Assembly (NCBI GenBank): GCA_003955985.1
Contig: CP033784.1
Coordinates: 372,001 to 436,000 of the forward strand
Direction of reading: 5' to 3'
Length of the DNA stretch: 64,000 nucleotides
Origin: Corynebacterium jeikeium
GTDB lineage: Bacteria; Actinomycetota; Actinomycetes; Mycobacteriales; Mycobacteriaceae
Shown here: positions 44,177 through 53,068 of the stretch, in pieces
Layout: each line of letters opens with the position of its first letter
Numbering within the stretch: position 1 is the first letter of the stretch
The notes under the pieces: model-generated
Seen by the model: only the letters and a program-made list of their open reading frames with translations
What the model was told of the DNA's origin: nothing
Databases searched by the model: none
Translations under genes and position numbers: made by a program

Positions 44177-44192
44177 TCCTCCCTAGGGAGGA
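44177..44192. promoter_or_regulatory. 16-bp perfect palindrome before the ABC exporter
   Basis: TCCTCCCTAGGGAGGA is its own reverse complement. It lies between the response regulator gene and the ABC ATPase gene, on the upstream side of the exporter, where a LuxR/NarL-type dimer would bind. A related half (TGAGGATGAGG, 44154-44166) lies between it and the ATPase gene. Confidence 0.6.
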
Positions 44193-44228
44193 GGCGATAG
44201 CGAGGATGACGGTACCAGCGAGGAGAAG

Positions 44229-44936
44229 CTACAGCAGCCCGTTTTTCGCAGCCCAAATGACAAGATCCACGCGACTGCGTGAGCCTGTCTTGGTCAACAG
44301 GGATTTCACATGGGTTTTCACTGTCGTCGTGGCGACAACCAACCTGCGAGCAATTTCGTCATTGGAAAGCCCTTGGCAGACGAGGTTCAAAATCTCCTGT
44401 TCGCGGGGTGTGAATTGGGTTCCTGTGTGAGTGGGGTCTGAGTCAGCGCCATGTGTCGAGAACGCTCTCGCTGGCTGTCCTGAGTGCGGTGCGCGCGGTG
44501 AAACATGCCGCAACACCATCGGCGTCACCTTCGGATCGATGACTCCTTCACCACGGTGGATACGCATGATGGCCGAAAGCAGCTCACGGGGATTGGAGTC
44601 TTTGAGCAAAAAGCCTGCGGCCCCAGCTTCTAAAGCGCCGAGCACCAGGTTTTCTTCGCGGAAAGTGGTCAGTACCAAGACTTTTGGAGTGGAAGCGCGA
44701 GCCGCACCTCCGGACGGCACGCCTTGCACAATCTGTCGTGTGGCCTCGATACCGTCCATCACGGGCATTCGAATGTCCATGACGACCACATCGGCTCCGG
44801 AGGCACAACGCACAGCCTCGGTGCCGTCGCCCACGGCACCAATGACTTTCATCTGCGGGTGGGCATCAATAAGCTGCGCGAAAGACTGCCGAATCAAAGC
44901 CTGATCTTCAGCCACTAATACTCGAATTACATCCAT
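44229..44936 (-). CDS. NarL/LuxR-type response regulator
   Basis: 235 residues. Receiver domain with phospho-acceptor Asp54 (VVVMDIRMPVMDG), Thr in VLTTFRE and Lys in FLLKDSNP; C-terminal LuxR helix-turn-helix LTPREQEIL-type (FTPREQEILNLVCQGLSNDEIARRL). A ~30-residue Ser/His-rich linker joins them. Encoded after its histidine kinase (52 bp gap) and before the exporter. The likely target is the palindrome at 44177. Confidence 0.93.
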   Translation of the reverse strand: MDVIRVLVAEDQALIRQSFAQLIDAHPQMKVIGAVGDGTEAVRCASGADVVVMDIRMPVMDGIEATRQIVQGVPSGGAARASTPKVLVLTTFREENLVLGALEAGAAGFLLKDSNPRELLSAIMRIHRGEGVIDPKVTPMVLRHVSPRAPHSGQPARAFSTHGADSDPTHTGTQFTPREQEILNLVCQGLSNDEIARRLVVATTTVKTHVKSLLTKTGSRSRVDLVIWAAKNGLL

Positions 44937-44988
44937 TGCTCGTCTTTCTCAACAGGATTGACAGTCAGCCCTGCTTCGGTCGAACCGC

Positions 44989-46218
44989 TTACAGCCGAAT
45001 ACTGACGCGGAACATGCCGTCGCTTTCACCATAAGTCATCTCGCCACCGAGCTGAGCCACGCGTTCATCCAGACCAATCAGGCCAGCGCCAGCTCGCTTC
45101 CTGGGTTCCAAAGTTTCGCTCTCAGCCCGATTTGCAGTCACCAAATGAACCCGCGCCGGGCTGTCATCAGCGTCGGCAGGTGGATCGATTGCCAGTGCCA
45201 GCTGACCATCACCCGATGAGTGCTTGGCCATATTCGCGGCCAACTCCGTCACTGCCCGGACCAAAGTCAAACGCTTCGCGAGTGGCCAATCCGCCAGCGC
45301 CCCATAAGACTCCGGCAGAGTCACCGAAACATCGCGACCCGGCGGGCAGACAGCCGAAACTAGACGCGGAATCTCATTCGGGTCAGCGCTAATCTCGCCG
45401 CCTTCACGTAGTGCATCGACAAGCGCATGCACATCTCGCAACGATTGTTCTGCGGTCTGGGCAATACCTTCCAGCGTGGTCTTTTTAGCAGCGCGTTCCG
45501 CTCGTGAGTCATCTATCTCCGCCAGGTACAGAGCGGTTTGGGCCTGAACTTTAATAGAGGTGAGTCCGTGCCCCACGACGTCGTGAAGCTCCCTGGATAA
45601 CTCCAGCTTGTTGAGCGCCACGACGTTCTCCAACTCTGCGGCATGTTCCTCGGCGTTGATGCGCAGCCACAGTGGCACTGCGTACGCGCTCGCCGTGATG
45701 AGCACCGCCGGTAGTCCGAAGACCAATAGTCGTTCCGGGGTAAAGCCGAAGGCAGGAACTGCCGGGTTGAGGAAGCTGCCAATCAACCCTAAAAACAGCC
45801 CAACGATGCCCCAGGTGCGATTCGGTTCCCACCTGGTCACAGCCCATAGAGATAGTGGGGCAGCAACAATAATGGGGTCTAACCCAAGGTTCACTGGGGA
45901 TAGCCACACCAGCAAGGCGAGACCCGCCAGGGCAATGTACGTAATCACAAACGATGCATGCACTGCTTTACGACGAAACGCTGCGGCCCCGGCAATCATC
46001 GCGGACAGAATCACATTGGTGACATAAGTAAAGCTCGGGCCATAAGTAAGTAGCGGCGTCATGCTCAACCAGCAGCACAGCAGGAAAGCAGTCGCAATAG
46101 CGAGATCGGCAGTTGGGAACGAGCCGACAAAGAAACGTACCCGGCTGCGCCAGTCGAGTGGGGCAGGGGTCTGCGCGGTGGCAGGCTGTGCGTGCATGGA
46201 GGAAGCGGTGCGCTGCAT
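44989..46218 (-). CDS. DesK/NarL-family sensor histidine kinase
   Basis: 409 residues. N-terminal half has five or six membrane segments and no large extracytoplasmic domain, the intramembrane-sensing design often linked to ABC exporters. HisKA_3 motif LELSRELHDVVGHGLTSI carries the phospho-His; the HATPase has AVTELAANMAKHS and GAGLIGLDERVAQLGG. The ligand is unknown. It heads a same-strand HK-RR-ATPase-permease unit. Confidence 0.92.
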   Translation of the reverse strand: MQRTASSMHAQPATAQTPAPLDWRSRVRFFVGSFPTADLAIATAFLLCCWLSMTPLLTYGPSFTYVTNVILSAMIAGAAAFRRKAVHASFVITYIALAGLALLVWLSPVNLGLDPIIVAAPLSLWAVTRWEPNRTWGIVGLFLGLIGSFLNPAVPAFGFTPERLLVFGLPAVLITASAYAVPLWLRINAEEHAAELENVVALNKLELSRELHDVVGHGLTSIKVQAQTALYLAEIDDSRAERAAKKTTLEGIAQTAEQSLRDVHALVDALREGGEISADPNEIPRLVSAVCPPGRDVSVTLPESYGALADWPLAKRLTLVRAVTELAANMAKHSSGDGQLALAIDPPADADDSPARVHLVTANRAESETLEPRKRAGAGLIGLDERVAQLGGEMTYGESDGMFRVSIRL

Positions 46219-46251
46219 GTGTCTAGGCTAGCGGTCGGTGGCTTGCGCGGT

Positions 46252-46932
46252 TTAGTGTGAGTTTTCCACTTGCCGGAATGTGATGTTGATGCGGCCCTCT
46301 TTAAGCCCGCACCCTTCCGGCAGTGTGCCCGGACGAGTCTTGGGCACACCATGAAACGCAAGCCGCTTCGGGCCACCAAACACAATCACATCCCCGCTGG
46401 CGAGAGTCACGTCATCCCAGGGCTTATTGCGGTTCTCCGTGCCGCCAATGCGGAACAGAGCCTCATCGCCGATAGAGAGTGACACAATCGGGGCAGGGGA
46501 GTTTTCGTTTCGGTCCTGGTGCATCCCCATGGTGGCCCCGGGTGGGTAGTAGTTGACCAACGCCATGTCGGGCCGAAAAGTGGAGGGCCACTGGTTGAGG
46601 GATTCGTCGTAAAGCGCGGCGGCACGAAGTGCTTCGGTGGCGAGCTGTAGCAGATTGTCAGGCACGGGCGGGACGCGAACGCCGCCTGCGTGCGTGACGT
46701 AGCGGTAGGGATTGGTGGCCCACATGCGGCCGAGATGCAGCATAAAGACCTGCATCTGACCACTTTTGAGCTGCGGGCGAGTCATGGCCAGGGGAGTGCC
46801 GGCAACGTCGCGGGCGATGTCGCGGAGTTGCGTGATGATGCCCGCCTGCCGGTCCAGGGGAAGCCATCCCGGCAAATGAACAACTCCCGGCGTGATGCGG
46901 GCATCGTCGCGCGGGAGTTGATCGAAGAGCAT
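46252..46932 (-). CDS. AlkB-family 2-oxoglutarate/Fe(II) dioxygenase
   Basis: 226 residues. Removes alkyl groups from damaged DNA or RNA bases by oxidative dealkylation. Iron ligands are in MGMHQDRNE (His and Asp) and the later FHGV His; the 2-oxoglutarate arginine is in GRINITFRQ. NYYPPGATMGMHQD is typical. ATG 46932 was chosen; upstream in-frame extension overlaps the next gene and is not conserved. Confidence 0.9.
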   Translation of the reverse strand: MLFDQLPRDDARITPGVVHLPGWLPLDRQAGIITQLRDIARDVAGTPLAMTRPQLKSGQMQVFMLHLGRMWATNPYRYVTHAGGVRVPPVPDNLLQLATEALRAAALYDESLNQWPSTFRPDMALVNYYPPGATMGMHQDRNENSPAPIVSLSIGDEALFRIGGTENRNKPWDDVTLASGDVIVFGGPKRLAFHGVPKTRPGTLPEGCGLKEGRINITFRQVENSH

Positions 46933-46948
46933 AGGTCTAGTTTGCCTC

Positions 46949-47731
46949 TTAACCCGCGATGATTGCGTTAACCGGGCGTGAAAGGAACTGTGGACCAATC
47001 TTGCCCAGGTAGCGCAGGATAAAGTCTGCCGCCGACACCGAGTAGAAGTGACGCTGGCGCTCAATGAAGTTCTGCGGGTGCGTTGCCTTCCACACAGCAT
47101 CAGCGACCTGGTCCGGCGTGATGCGCACGCCAAGACGGCGGGTGGAACCAGCAGAAACGTCCGCCAGCTTGGTCTTCGCCCACAGCGGCATGATTGCGAC
47201 GACGCGGATCTTGTCCTTGCGCCACTCCAGATCCAGAGCCTGCGTCAGACCAGAGACGTAGAACTTCGACGCGGAGTACGGCGCGATGTGCGGCTGGCCG
47301 TAGATGCCCGAAGCCGAACCCATGTTGACCAGGTGAGACCCCTTAGTGCGCTTCAGGTACGGGTGCGCCGCCTTCGCGCCCAGAGTCAGACCGGTGCAGT
47401 TGATGTCCACCTGCGCGCGAATAATCTCCGGCGACTGGTCGATGATATCGCCATCGCCGATGATGCCCGCGTTGTTGTCCAGCACCGTCAGCTTGCCGCC
47501 GGTGTGGGAGGTGAAGTCCGCAAGCGCGTCTTCCCACTGCTTAAAGTCCGTCACGTCCAGCTTGCCGACGATTACCTCCGGGCGCTCAGCCTTGAGCTTC
47601 GCCAGGGCATCCTCATTGATGTCGTAGACGCCTACGGTCCAGCCTGCAGCCAGGAACTTCTCGGCCACCGCGCGACCAATGCCCTGCGCGCCGCCGGAGA
47701 TGAAAATGGACGGGGAATCAGAAGTGGCCAT
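46949..47731 (-). CDS. Short-chain dehydrogenase/reductase
   Basis: 260 residues of the classical SDR family. NAD(P) loop SGGAQGIGRAVAEKF, NNAG in LDNNAGIIGDG, catalytic Ser in MGSASGIYG and YSASK. The substrate is unknown. The C-terminal sequence ends in LGKIGPQFLSRPVNAII. On the same strand as the alkB-like gene, 16 bp apart. Confidence 0.9.
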   Translation of the reverse strand: MATSDSPSIFISGGAQGIGRAVAEKFLAAGWTVGVYDINEDALAKLKAERPEVIVGKLDVTDFKQWEDALADFTSHTGGKLTVLDNNAGIIGDGDIIDQSPEIIRAQVDINCTGLTLGAKAAHPYLKRTKGSHLVNMGSASGIYGQPHIAPYSASKFYVSGLTQALDLEWRKDKIRVVAIMPLWAKTKLADVSAGSTRRLGVRITPDQVADAVWKATHPQNFIERQRHFYSVSAADFILRYLGKIGPQFLSRPVNAIIAG

Positions 47732-47870
47732 GGTGCCTCAATCCTGCCTTTTCTTACTGTTTTTATAAGTGGATAAATGTTATTCGCCAGCTTAGGCGAG
47801 CATTTGTTGTTTAACAGCGGATTGGTGGAAGTGTGACCCGATTACAAACGCGCCCTCTACACTGGCCACC

Positions 47871-48314
47871 ATGAAACCCCTGAACATCCCACCAGGTCCC
47901 GGCATCCCAAAGGGCCTCGTCATCCCCGCGGCGGAGCTCACCGAACGCTTCGCGCGCTCCGGAGGGCCGGGCGGTCAGGGCGTTAACACCACCGACTCCA
48001 AGGTGCAGCTATCGGTCGATATCGCCGAGCTCAGCGTGCTGTCCGATGTCCACCGCCGCCGCGCTCTCCAGAACCTCAGCCACCGACTCGATGGCACCAC
48101 CCTGACCGTGTCCGTCACCACGCAGCGCTCCCAGGTGCGCAACCGCGCGGAAGCCCGGCGTCGCATGGCGGATCTCATCCGAGAAGCCGTGCAGCCACCG
48201 CCTCCGAGGCGCCGGCGGACTCGACCGAGTCGGGCCTCGATTGCCCGTCGTAAAGCGCAGAAGCAGCGCCGCTCCGAGCTCAAAGCCAGCCGACGTCGCC
48301 CCAGCGCCTACTAG
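47871..48314 (+). CDS. arfB: Peptidyl-tRNA hydrolase ArfB-like rescue factor
   Basis: 147 residues. The GGQ motif is in RSGGPGGQGVNTTDSKVQL, near residues 36-50, followed by a basic C-terminal tail (PPPRRRRTRPSR and KQRRSELKASRRR) that enters an empty mRNA channel. Hydrolyses peptidyl-tRNA on stalled ribosomes. The length, GGQ position and tail distinguish it from full-length RF1/RF2. Confidence 0.93.
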   Translation: MKPLNIPPGPGIPKGLVIPAAELTERFARSGGPGGQGVNTTDSKVQLSVDIAELSVLSDVHRRRALQNLSHRLDGTTLTVSVTTQRSQVRNRAEARRRMADLIREAVQPPPPRRRRTRPSRASIARRKAQKQRRSELKASRRRPSAY

Positions 48315-48355
48315 GGAATATGGGCTTTTCGCGCATCCGTTGCAATATAGATGGT

Positions 48356-49282
48356 ATGAGCGAAAACCAGGCCCCTACCGAAAAGGCAGCTGAAGCTGTT
48401 GCGGAGTTCAACCGTGTGCCCTCGATTCTGTCTATCCAGTCGCATGTGAGCTATGGCCACGTGGGCAACTCCGCTGCGGTCTTCCCGCTGCAGCGCGCAG
48501 GTTTTGAAGTGTGGCCGGTCCACACCGTCGATTTCTCCAACCACACCGGCTACGGCCAGTGGCGCGGCCCGATGATTCCGGCCACGGATGTGCGCGAGGT
48601 CATCAAGGGTATCGATGAGCTGGGCAAGCTTGACGACGTCGATGCGATTATCTCCGGTTACCAGGGCGGTAGCGATATTGCGGATGTCATCATCGAGGCC
48701 GTGGCGATGGCCAAGCAGCGCAACCCGAAGGCCATTTACTCGTGTGACCCGGTGATGGGAAATGCCAAGAGCGGCTGCCACGTCTCGGATGACATTCCGC
48801 CGCTGCTGCGCGACAAGGTTGTGCCGGTGGCAGACGTGATTACGCCGAACCAGTTTGAGCTGGGATACCTGACGGGCCGCGAGGTCAACGACCTGGAGTC
48901 CACCATTGCGGCAGCCCATGCTGCTCGTGAGATGGGCCCGGAGGCCGTGTTGGTGACCAGTGTGCTGCGTCCGGAGCGCAAGGAGGGCGAGATTGAGATG
49001 CTCGCCGTCAATGGTGCGGGCGCATGGCTGGTGGCGACGCCGTACCTGCCCCTGAAGCGCAACGGTTCCGGCGATGTCGCGGCTGCGCTGTTTGCAGGCA
49101 ACCTGCTGCGCGGTCGCGGTATTTACGGTGACCTTTCGGTCGCGTTGGGTAACACAGCGGCCAGTATCTTTGAGCTGCTGAAGGTCACGCACGAGTCCGG
49201 CTCTGGCGAGCTGGAGCTCGTGCGCGCGCAGGAGGCCTACGTTCACCCGGAGCAGCGTTTTGAGGTTACGAAGGTAGCGTAG
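48356..49282 (+). CDS. pdxY: Pyridoxal kinase
   Basis: Phosphorylates pyridoxal to PLP. ILSIQSHVSYGHVGNSAAVFPLQ, SGYQGGSDI, VSCDPVMG-like YSCDPVMGNAKSG, DVITPNQFELGYLTG and the anion-hole/catalytic RNGSGDVAAALFAG. 308 residues from ATG 48356. Its product is the cofactor of several enzymes encoded here (HemL, SbnA, the decarboxylase); this link is only circumstantial. Confidence 0.94.
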   Translation: MSENQAPTEKAAEAVAEFNRVPSILSIQSHVSYGHVGNSAAVFPLQRAGFEVWPVHTVDFSNHTGYGQWRGPMIPATDVREVIKGIDELGKLDDVDAIISGYQGGSDIADVIIEAVAMAKQRNPKAIYSCDPVMGNAKSGCHVSDDIPPLLRDKVVPVADVITPNQFELGYLTGREVNDLESTIAAAHAAREMGPEAVLVTSVLRPERKEGEIEMLAVNGAGAWLVATPYLPLKRNGSGDVAAALFAGNLLRGRGIYGDLSVALGNTAASIFELLKVTHESGSGELELVRAQEAYVHPEQRFEVTKVA

Positions 49283-49310
49283 CGCTTTATAAGCGAATAT
49301 AGGGGGAGTC

Positions 49311-49342
49311 GATGGCGGCAGCACTTATGTGTTGCCGCCATC
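49311..49342. terminator. Hairpin after pdxY
   Basis: GATGGCGGCA (49311-49320) exactly pairs with TGCCGCCATC (49333-49342). No T-run follows directly, so it may be a weak or Rho-assisted terminator. Confidence 0.55.
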
Positions 49343-49424
49343 GTCGTACCAGGTCTTCGGGATTTTTCTGCCTTTTACCTGGGTTCTAAACATTTGCGCA
49401 ACAAGAAGAAAAGATTTTGAACCA

Positions 49425-49454
49425 TTGAAATAAAGTTTCCAATGAGTAGATAAT
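49425..49454 (+). promoter_or_regulatory. Promoter of the Opp-like operon
   Basis: TTGAAA (49425-49430) and GATAAT (49449-49454) are separated by 18 bp, a good sigma-A pattern. The DtxR-like box lies just downstream of the expected start site. Confidence 0.6.
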
Positions 49455-49469
49455 GAAAACGGTTACTAC

Positions 49470-49488
49470 TTAGTTGTGCCTATCCTTC
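49470..49488 (+). promoter_or_regulatory. DtxR-like iron box (Opp-like operon)
   Basis: TTAGTTGTGCCTATCCTTC matches the DtxR consensus TTAGGTTAGCCTAACCTAA at 13 of 19 positions by hand. It is 15 bp before the substrate-binding gene and overlaps the start of the transcript. Weaker than the box at 54836; regulation by iron is inference. Confidence 0.45.
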
Positions 49489-49503
49489 AATAAAGGGGAG
49501 TAA

Positions 49504-51174
49504 ATGTTTTCTACCCGCACGGGGCGAACCCTGGCTGTCTCGGTCTCTGCACTTGCGATTTGTGGCCTCGGGTTGACCGCCTGTTCGAACCCCGATGATA
49601 AGTCCGCCTCCGGTGCCGCCGGGGACTCCGGCGCCAGCGCCGAGCAGACCCTGGTCCTGCTGGATAACAACGAAACCGGCGGATACAACCCGGTTGCTGG
49701 TTACAGCAGGTCCGGCGATTCCCCGGTCTACGAGGGCCTTTTCCGGCTCAAGCCGGTGTCGGGTGACACCTCCACGAAGCCCGTCGACTTTGAGCCTCTG
49801 CTAGCCTCCGGCCCCGCCGAGCCGAGCAATGGCAACAAAACGTGGACCGTTCCAATCAAGGACGGAATCACCTTCTCCGACGGGACCACCTTCGGGCCGG
49901 AGGACGTCGTGGCGACCTACAAGGCCATCCTCGACGAGCGCTCGGCCTCCTCTGAGGCTCCGAACTGGGAAATGCTCGATGAGGTGCACGCCGACGGAGA
50001 CAAGGTCGTCTTCGAGCTGAATATCCCGTACGCGGAATTCGATCACCAGCTCCTCAACGGCATCGCCCCGTCGGAGGCCTTCAACTTCGATGATTTGAAG
50101 CCCGCCGAGGACTCAGATCTCAATACCAAGCCCGTGGGAACTGGCCCGTTCAAGCTCGAATCTTTGCGTGCCGACGAGGCCATCTTCACGGCCCGCGAGG
50201 ATTATCACGGCGGGGCCCCTGAGCTGAAGAAAGTCATTTACCGAGTCAATCAGGACGAAAACTCCCGTGCTCAGCAGCTGCGCGGCGGCGAGGGCGACGG
50301 AACCATTATGGAGCCGGCGTTGGCGCAGGAATTTGAAGGCCAGGAGGGATTCAAGGTCGAGTCGGCGCATTCGGCGGACTGGCGCGGAATCACCCTTCCA
50401 GCGGGCAACCCGGTCACCGGTGACCAGGCAATCCGCAATGCGGTCAACCTGGCTGTCAACCGTGAGGCCATGGCGAAAGACGTGATGAAGGGCCACGCGA
50501 AGCCGAACTCCACCTTCCTCGCGGACTTCTACGGCGACGCCTACGACCCGACCGCCGAGATCAAGCACGACACCGCGAAGGCCGAGAAGCTTCTCGACGA
50601 CGCCGGGTGGAAGAAGGGCTCGGACGGCATCCGCGTCAAGGACGGCCAGCGCGCCGCGTTCGATGTCATCTACTTCCCGAACCGCGATCACGCCCGCACA
50701 GACCTGACGTTGGCCGCAGCCTCCGACCTGAAGAAGGTCGGCATTGAGGTCAATCCGGTCGCCCGTGATTCCAAGTCTGTCACCCGCGAGGACTACGCCA
50801 AGACCCCGGTCATGCTGGGAGGAGGCGGTACCCCGTACTCCGTCGACGGCCAGATCTACTCAATCTTGCACTCCAAGTACGCTGAGCCGGGTGCCGGTGC
50901 CAAGTGGGATAACGGCTCCGACTACGTCAACCCGGAGATCGACAAGCTGCTCGACCAGGCGCGCGTCGAAGCGGACCAGGCCAAGCGAGACGAGCTCTAC
51001 CGTAAGATTCAGAAGCTCTACGCCGAAAAGCCCGCCATGCTGCAGCTGGTCTACGTTGACCATGTCTATGTCGAGCGCGACCGTGGCTACACGCACCCGG
51101 ATGCCATCCTTGAGCCCCATGCCCACGGCCTGAACTTCGGCCCGTGGTTCAACCTGGGGGCATGGCACAAGTAA
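49504..51174 (+). CDS. Family 5 substrate-binding lipoprotein (Opp/Nik/Cnt type)
   Basis: 556 residues. Signal peptide and lipobox GLGLTACSN; then LVLLDNNETGGYNPVAGYS, WTVPIKDGITFSDGTTFGPEDVV and KPVGTGPFKLES, all typical of the peptide/nickel/metallophore-binding family 5. The ligand could be a peptide, nickel complex or opine-type metallophore (as with staphylopine CntA). Four genes for permeases and ATPases follow, and an iron-box-like sequence precedes, which favours a metal ligand. Confidence 0.85.
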   Translation: MFSTRTGRTLAVSVSALAICGLGLTACSNPDDKSASGAAGDSGASAEQTLVLLDNNETGGYNPVAGYSRSGDSPVYEGLFRLKPVSGDTSTKPVDFEPLLASGPAEPSNGNKTWTVPIKDGITFSDGTTFGPEDVVATYKAILDERSASSEAPNWEMLDEVHADGDKVVFELNIPYAEFDHQLLNGIAPSEAFNFDDLKPAEDSDLNTKPVGTGPFKLESLRADEAIFTAREDYHGGAPELKKVIYRVNQDENSRAQQLRGGEGDGTIMEPALAQEFEGQEGFKVESAHSADWRGITLPAGNPVTGDQAIRNAVNLAVNREAMAKDVMKGHAKPNSTFLADFYGDAYDPTAEIKHDTAKAEKLLDDAGWKKGSDGIRVKDGQRAAFDVIYFPNRDHARTDLTLAAASDLKKVGIEVNPVARDSKSVTREDYAKTPVMLGGGGTPYSVDGQIYSILHSKYAEPGAGAKWDNGSDYVNPEIDKLLDQARVEADQAKRDELYRKIQKLYAEKPAMLQLVYVDHVYVERDRGYTHPDAILEPHAHGLNFGPWFNLGAWHK

Positions 51175-52248
51175 ATGACAAAAGCCGAGCCACACCCACG
51201 TCCTCACCCTCGCTCGCGCCCGCACTCACACCCGCGTCTACACCCCTCTGAGCATCAACCCCGTTTCAAGAGCCGGAAACGGCAGGTCGCAGGAATCGTC
51301 GTGAGGCGAGTGCTGGTAGCCGTTCCCATCGTTGTGGCGGTGACGGCAGCAGTGTTCGCGCTGGCGGCGGTGAGCCCCTTCGACCCTTTGGATGCGTATC
51401 TCAAAGGTCAGGCGGGCAACCTGACCGAAGCGCAGAGAGTCTCGATTTCTCACCAGTTGGGGCTGGATAGGCCCTGGTGGGAGTCGTGGTTGGTGTGGCT
51501 GCAGGGCCTGGCGGTGGGCGACCTTGGCATTTCGAGGTCCTACTCACAGCCGGTGACGCAGGTGCTCGCCGAGCGTCTGCCGTGGACGATGCTGCTCGGC
51601 GCCTGCGGACTTGCCGGAGCTATCGCGCTGTCATTCGTTCTGGCACTGTGGGCTGCGGTGCGGCGCGGGGGAGTGCTAGACCGGCTAGTCCTGTCGATCT
51701 CGACGGTGATTCAGGCGACCCCGCCCTTCGTCGTTGCACTCGGCGGCCTCGGCCTTTTTGCGTTGGCCTGGAAGCTATTTCCCACCGGAGGCCTGACCTA
51801 CCCGGGCGAGCCCGTGACTTTCTCCTCTACGGTGGCGCACCTTACGCTGCCAGCTGTCGTTCTTGCGATTACGCAGGTGCCGTGGCTGGTGCTGTCGTTG
51901 CGTGAGTCCATCGTCGAGGTCATGGACTCCGGCGCGGTCACCGGAGCGCAGGTCCGCGGCATTCCGCGCCGAACGATTATTTTCTCCCATATCCTGCCGA
52001 CCGCAGTGCCGCCTTTCCTCGCGCTCATCGGCGCGCGACTGTCTGAGCTGGTCGTCGGATCGACACTGGTGGAGGCGGTCTTCGCGTGGCCTGGGCTCGG
52101 AACCGCGCTGGTCAAATCGGCTCAGAGCTTGGACTTTCCGCTGCTGAGCATTCTCACTATCGCGACGACGGCTATCGTCCTGCTCGGAAATCTGCTTGCC
52201 GACGTCGCCTTCGTCGTCCTCGACCCACGGGTGGATGCAGATGCTTAA
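51175..52248 (+). CDS. Opp/Nik-type ABC permease 1 with His-rich tail
   Basis: 357 residues. Binding-protein-dependent inner-membrane component with the EAA-like loop and C-terminal segments; about six membrane helices. The first 37 residues precede the first helix and are Pro/His/Arg-rich, with six histidines between residues 7 and 27 (as in HPRPHPRSRPHSHP). Such tails are rare in peptide permeases and suggest metal binding. ATG begins directly after the preceding stop. Confidence 0.88.
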   Translation: MTKAEPHPRPHPRSRPHSHPRLHPSEHQPRFKSRKRQVAGIVVRRVLVAVPIVVAVTAAVFALAAVSPFDPLDAYLKGQAGNLTEAQRVSISHQLGLDRPWWESWLVWLQGLAVGDLGISRSYSQPVTQVLAERLPWTMLLGACGLAGAIALSFVLALWAAVRRGGVLDRLVLSISTVIQATPPFVVALGGLGLFALAWKLFPTGGLTYPGEPVTFSSTVAHLTLPAVVLAITQVPWLVLSLRESIVEVMDSGAVTGAQVRGIPRRTIIFSHILPTAVPPFLALIGARLSELVVGSTLVEAVFAWPGLGTALVKSAQSLDFPLLSILTIATTAIVLLGNLLADVAFVVLDPRVDADA

Positions 52249-53068
52249 AACGACAAAGAGGCCGGTCGCCCCGGTCGTGGCCGTGGCGTGCCTGGTCCTC
52301 ATCGCTGCCTACGCCTTTTTAACTCCGCTGTTTCACGACTCCGACCTGGTGCTCACCGACTTCGCCAATTCCGGTGTCGCCCCGGGGCCTGAGCACTTCT
52401 TCGGTACCGATTCGAAGGGGCACGACGTTTTCGTTCGAGTTGCTGCGGGAATGCGCATTTCCCTTTTCATTGCACTGGTCACGGCAGTGTGCTCGGCGAT
52501 CGTCGGTATCGTCCTCGGCGTTACCGCAGGCATGCTCGGCGGGCGCGTCGACCGCGTCATTATGCGCAGCGCCGACGTCACCAACGCGCTGCCGCACCTG
52601 CTACTGGGGCTGCTCATCGTCAGCCTTTTCCGAGGCTCGGTCCCCGCAATCATCATCTCCCTGGTACTGACGCACTGGGTGACCATCACCCGAACGGTCC
52701 GTGCGTCCGTGCTGCATCTGCGGGGCGCCGAGTTCGTCGAGGCCGCGCTCCTGTCCGGAATGAGCCGCGCACGCGTGCTAGCTCGGCACGTTGTTCCGGC
52801 GGCACTGGGGCAGTCCTTGGTCGGCCTTATCTTGCTGATCCCGCACGCAATCTGGCACGAGTCGACGCTGTCTTTCCTTGGGGTGGGCCTGCCGCCGCAC
52901 AAGCCGTCTCTCGGGACTCTGCTTGCCGACGCCGAGGGCGCCCTGCTTCTCGGCCATTGGTGGATTTTGGTGTTTCCCTCGTTTTTCCTCGTCGCCACAA
53001 CGTTGTGTATTGCGGCCGTCGGCACGCATTTGAAGGAGCGGGTGACCGGACAGGAGGTGCTGGTGTGA
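52235..53068 (+). CDS. Opp/Nik-type ABC permease 2
   Basis: 277 residues, OppC/NikC type: N-terminal helix, then HFFGTDSKGHDVFVRVAAGMR, a classic family motif, five further helices and the EAA loop in EFVEAALLSGMSRARVLARHVVP. ATG 52235 (or 52241) overlaps the preceding gene. A GTGA overlap joins it to the ATPase gene. Confidence 0.92.
   Translation: MQMLKTTKRPVAPVVAVACLVLIAAYAFLTPLFHDSDLVLTDFANSGVAPGPEHFFGTDSKGHDVFVRVAAGMRISLFIALVTAVCSAIVGIVLGVTAGMLGGRVDRVIMRSADVTNALPHLLLGLLIVSLFRGSVPAIIISLVLTHWVTITRTVRASVLHLRGAEFVEAALLSGMSRARVLARHVVPAALGQSLVGLILLIPHAIWHESTLSFLGVGLPPHKPSLGTLLADAEGALLLGHWWILVFPSFFLVATTLCIAAVGTHLKERVTGQEVLV

Noticed and set aside
52489..53064. Long upstream extension of the OppD-like frame overlapping the OppC gene
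   Set aside because: The extension is an Arg-rich shadow of the OppC coding frame. The GTG at 53065 has a good ribosome site and the normal GTGA overlap.
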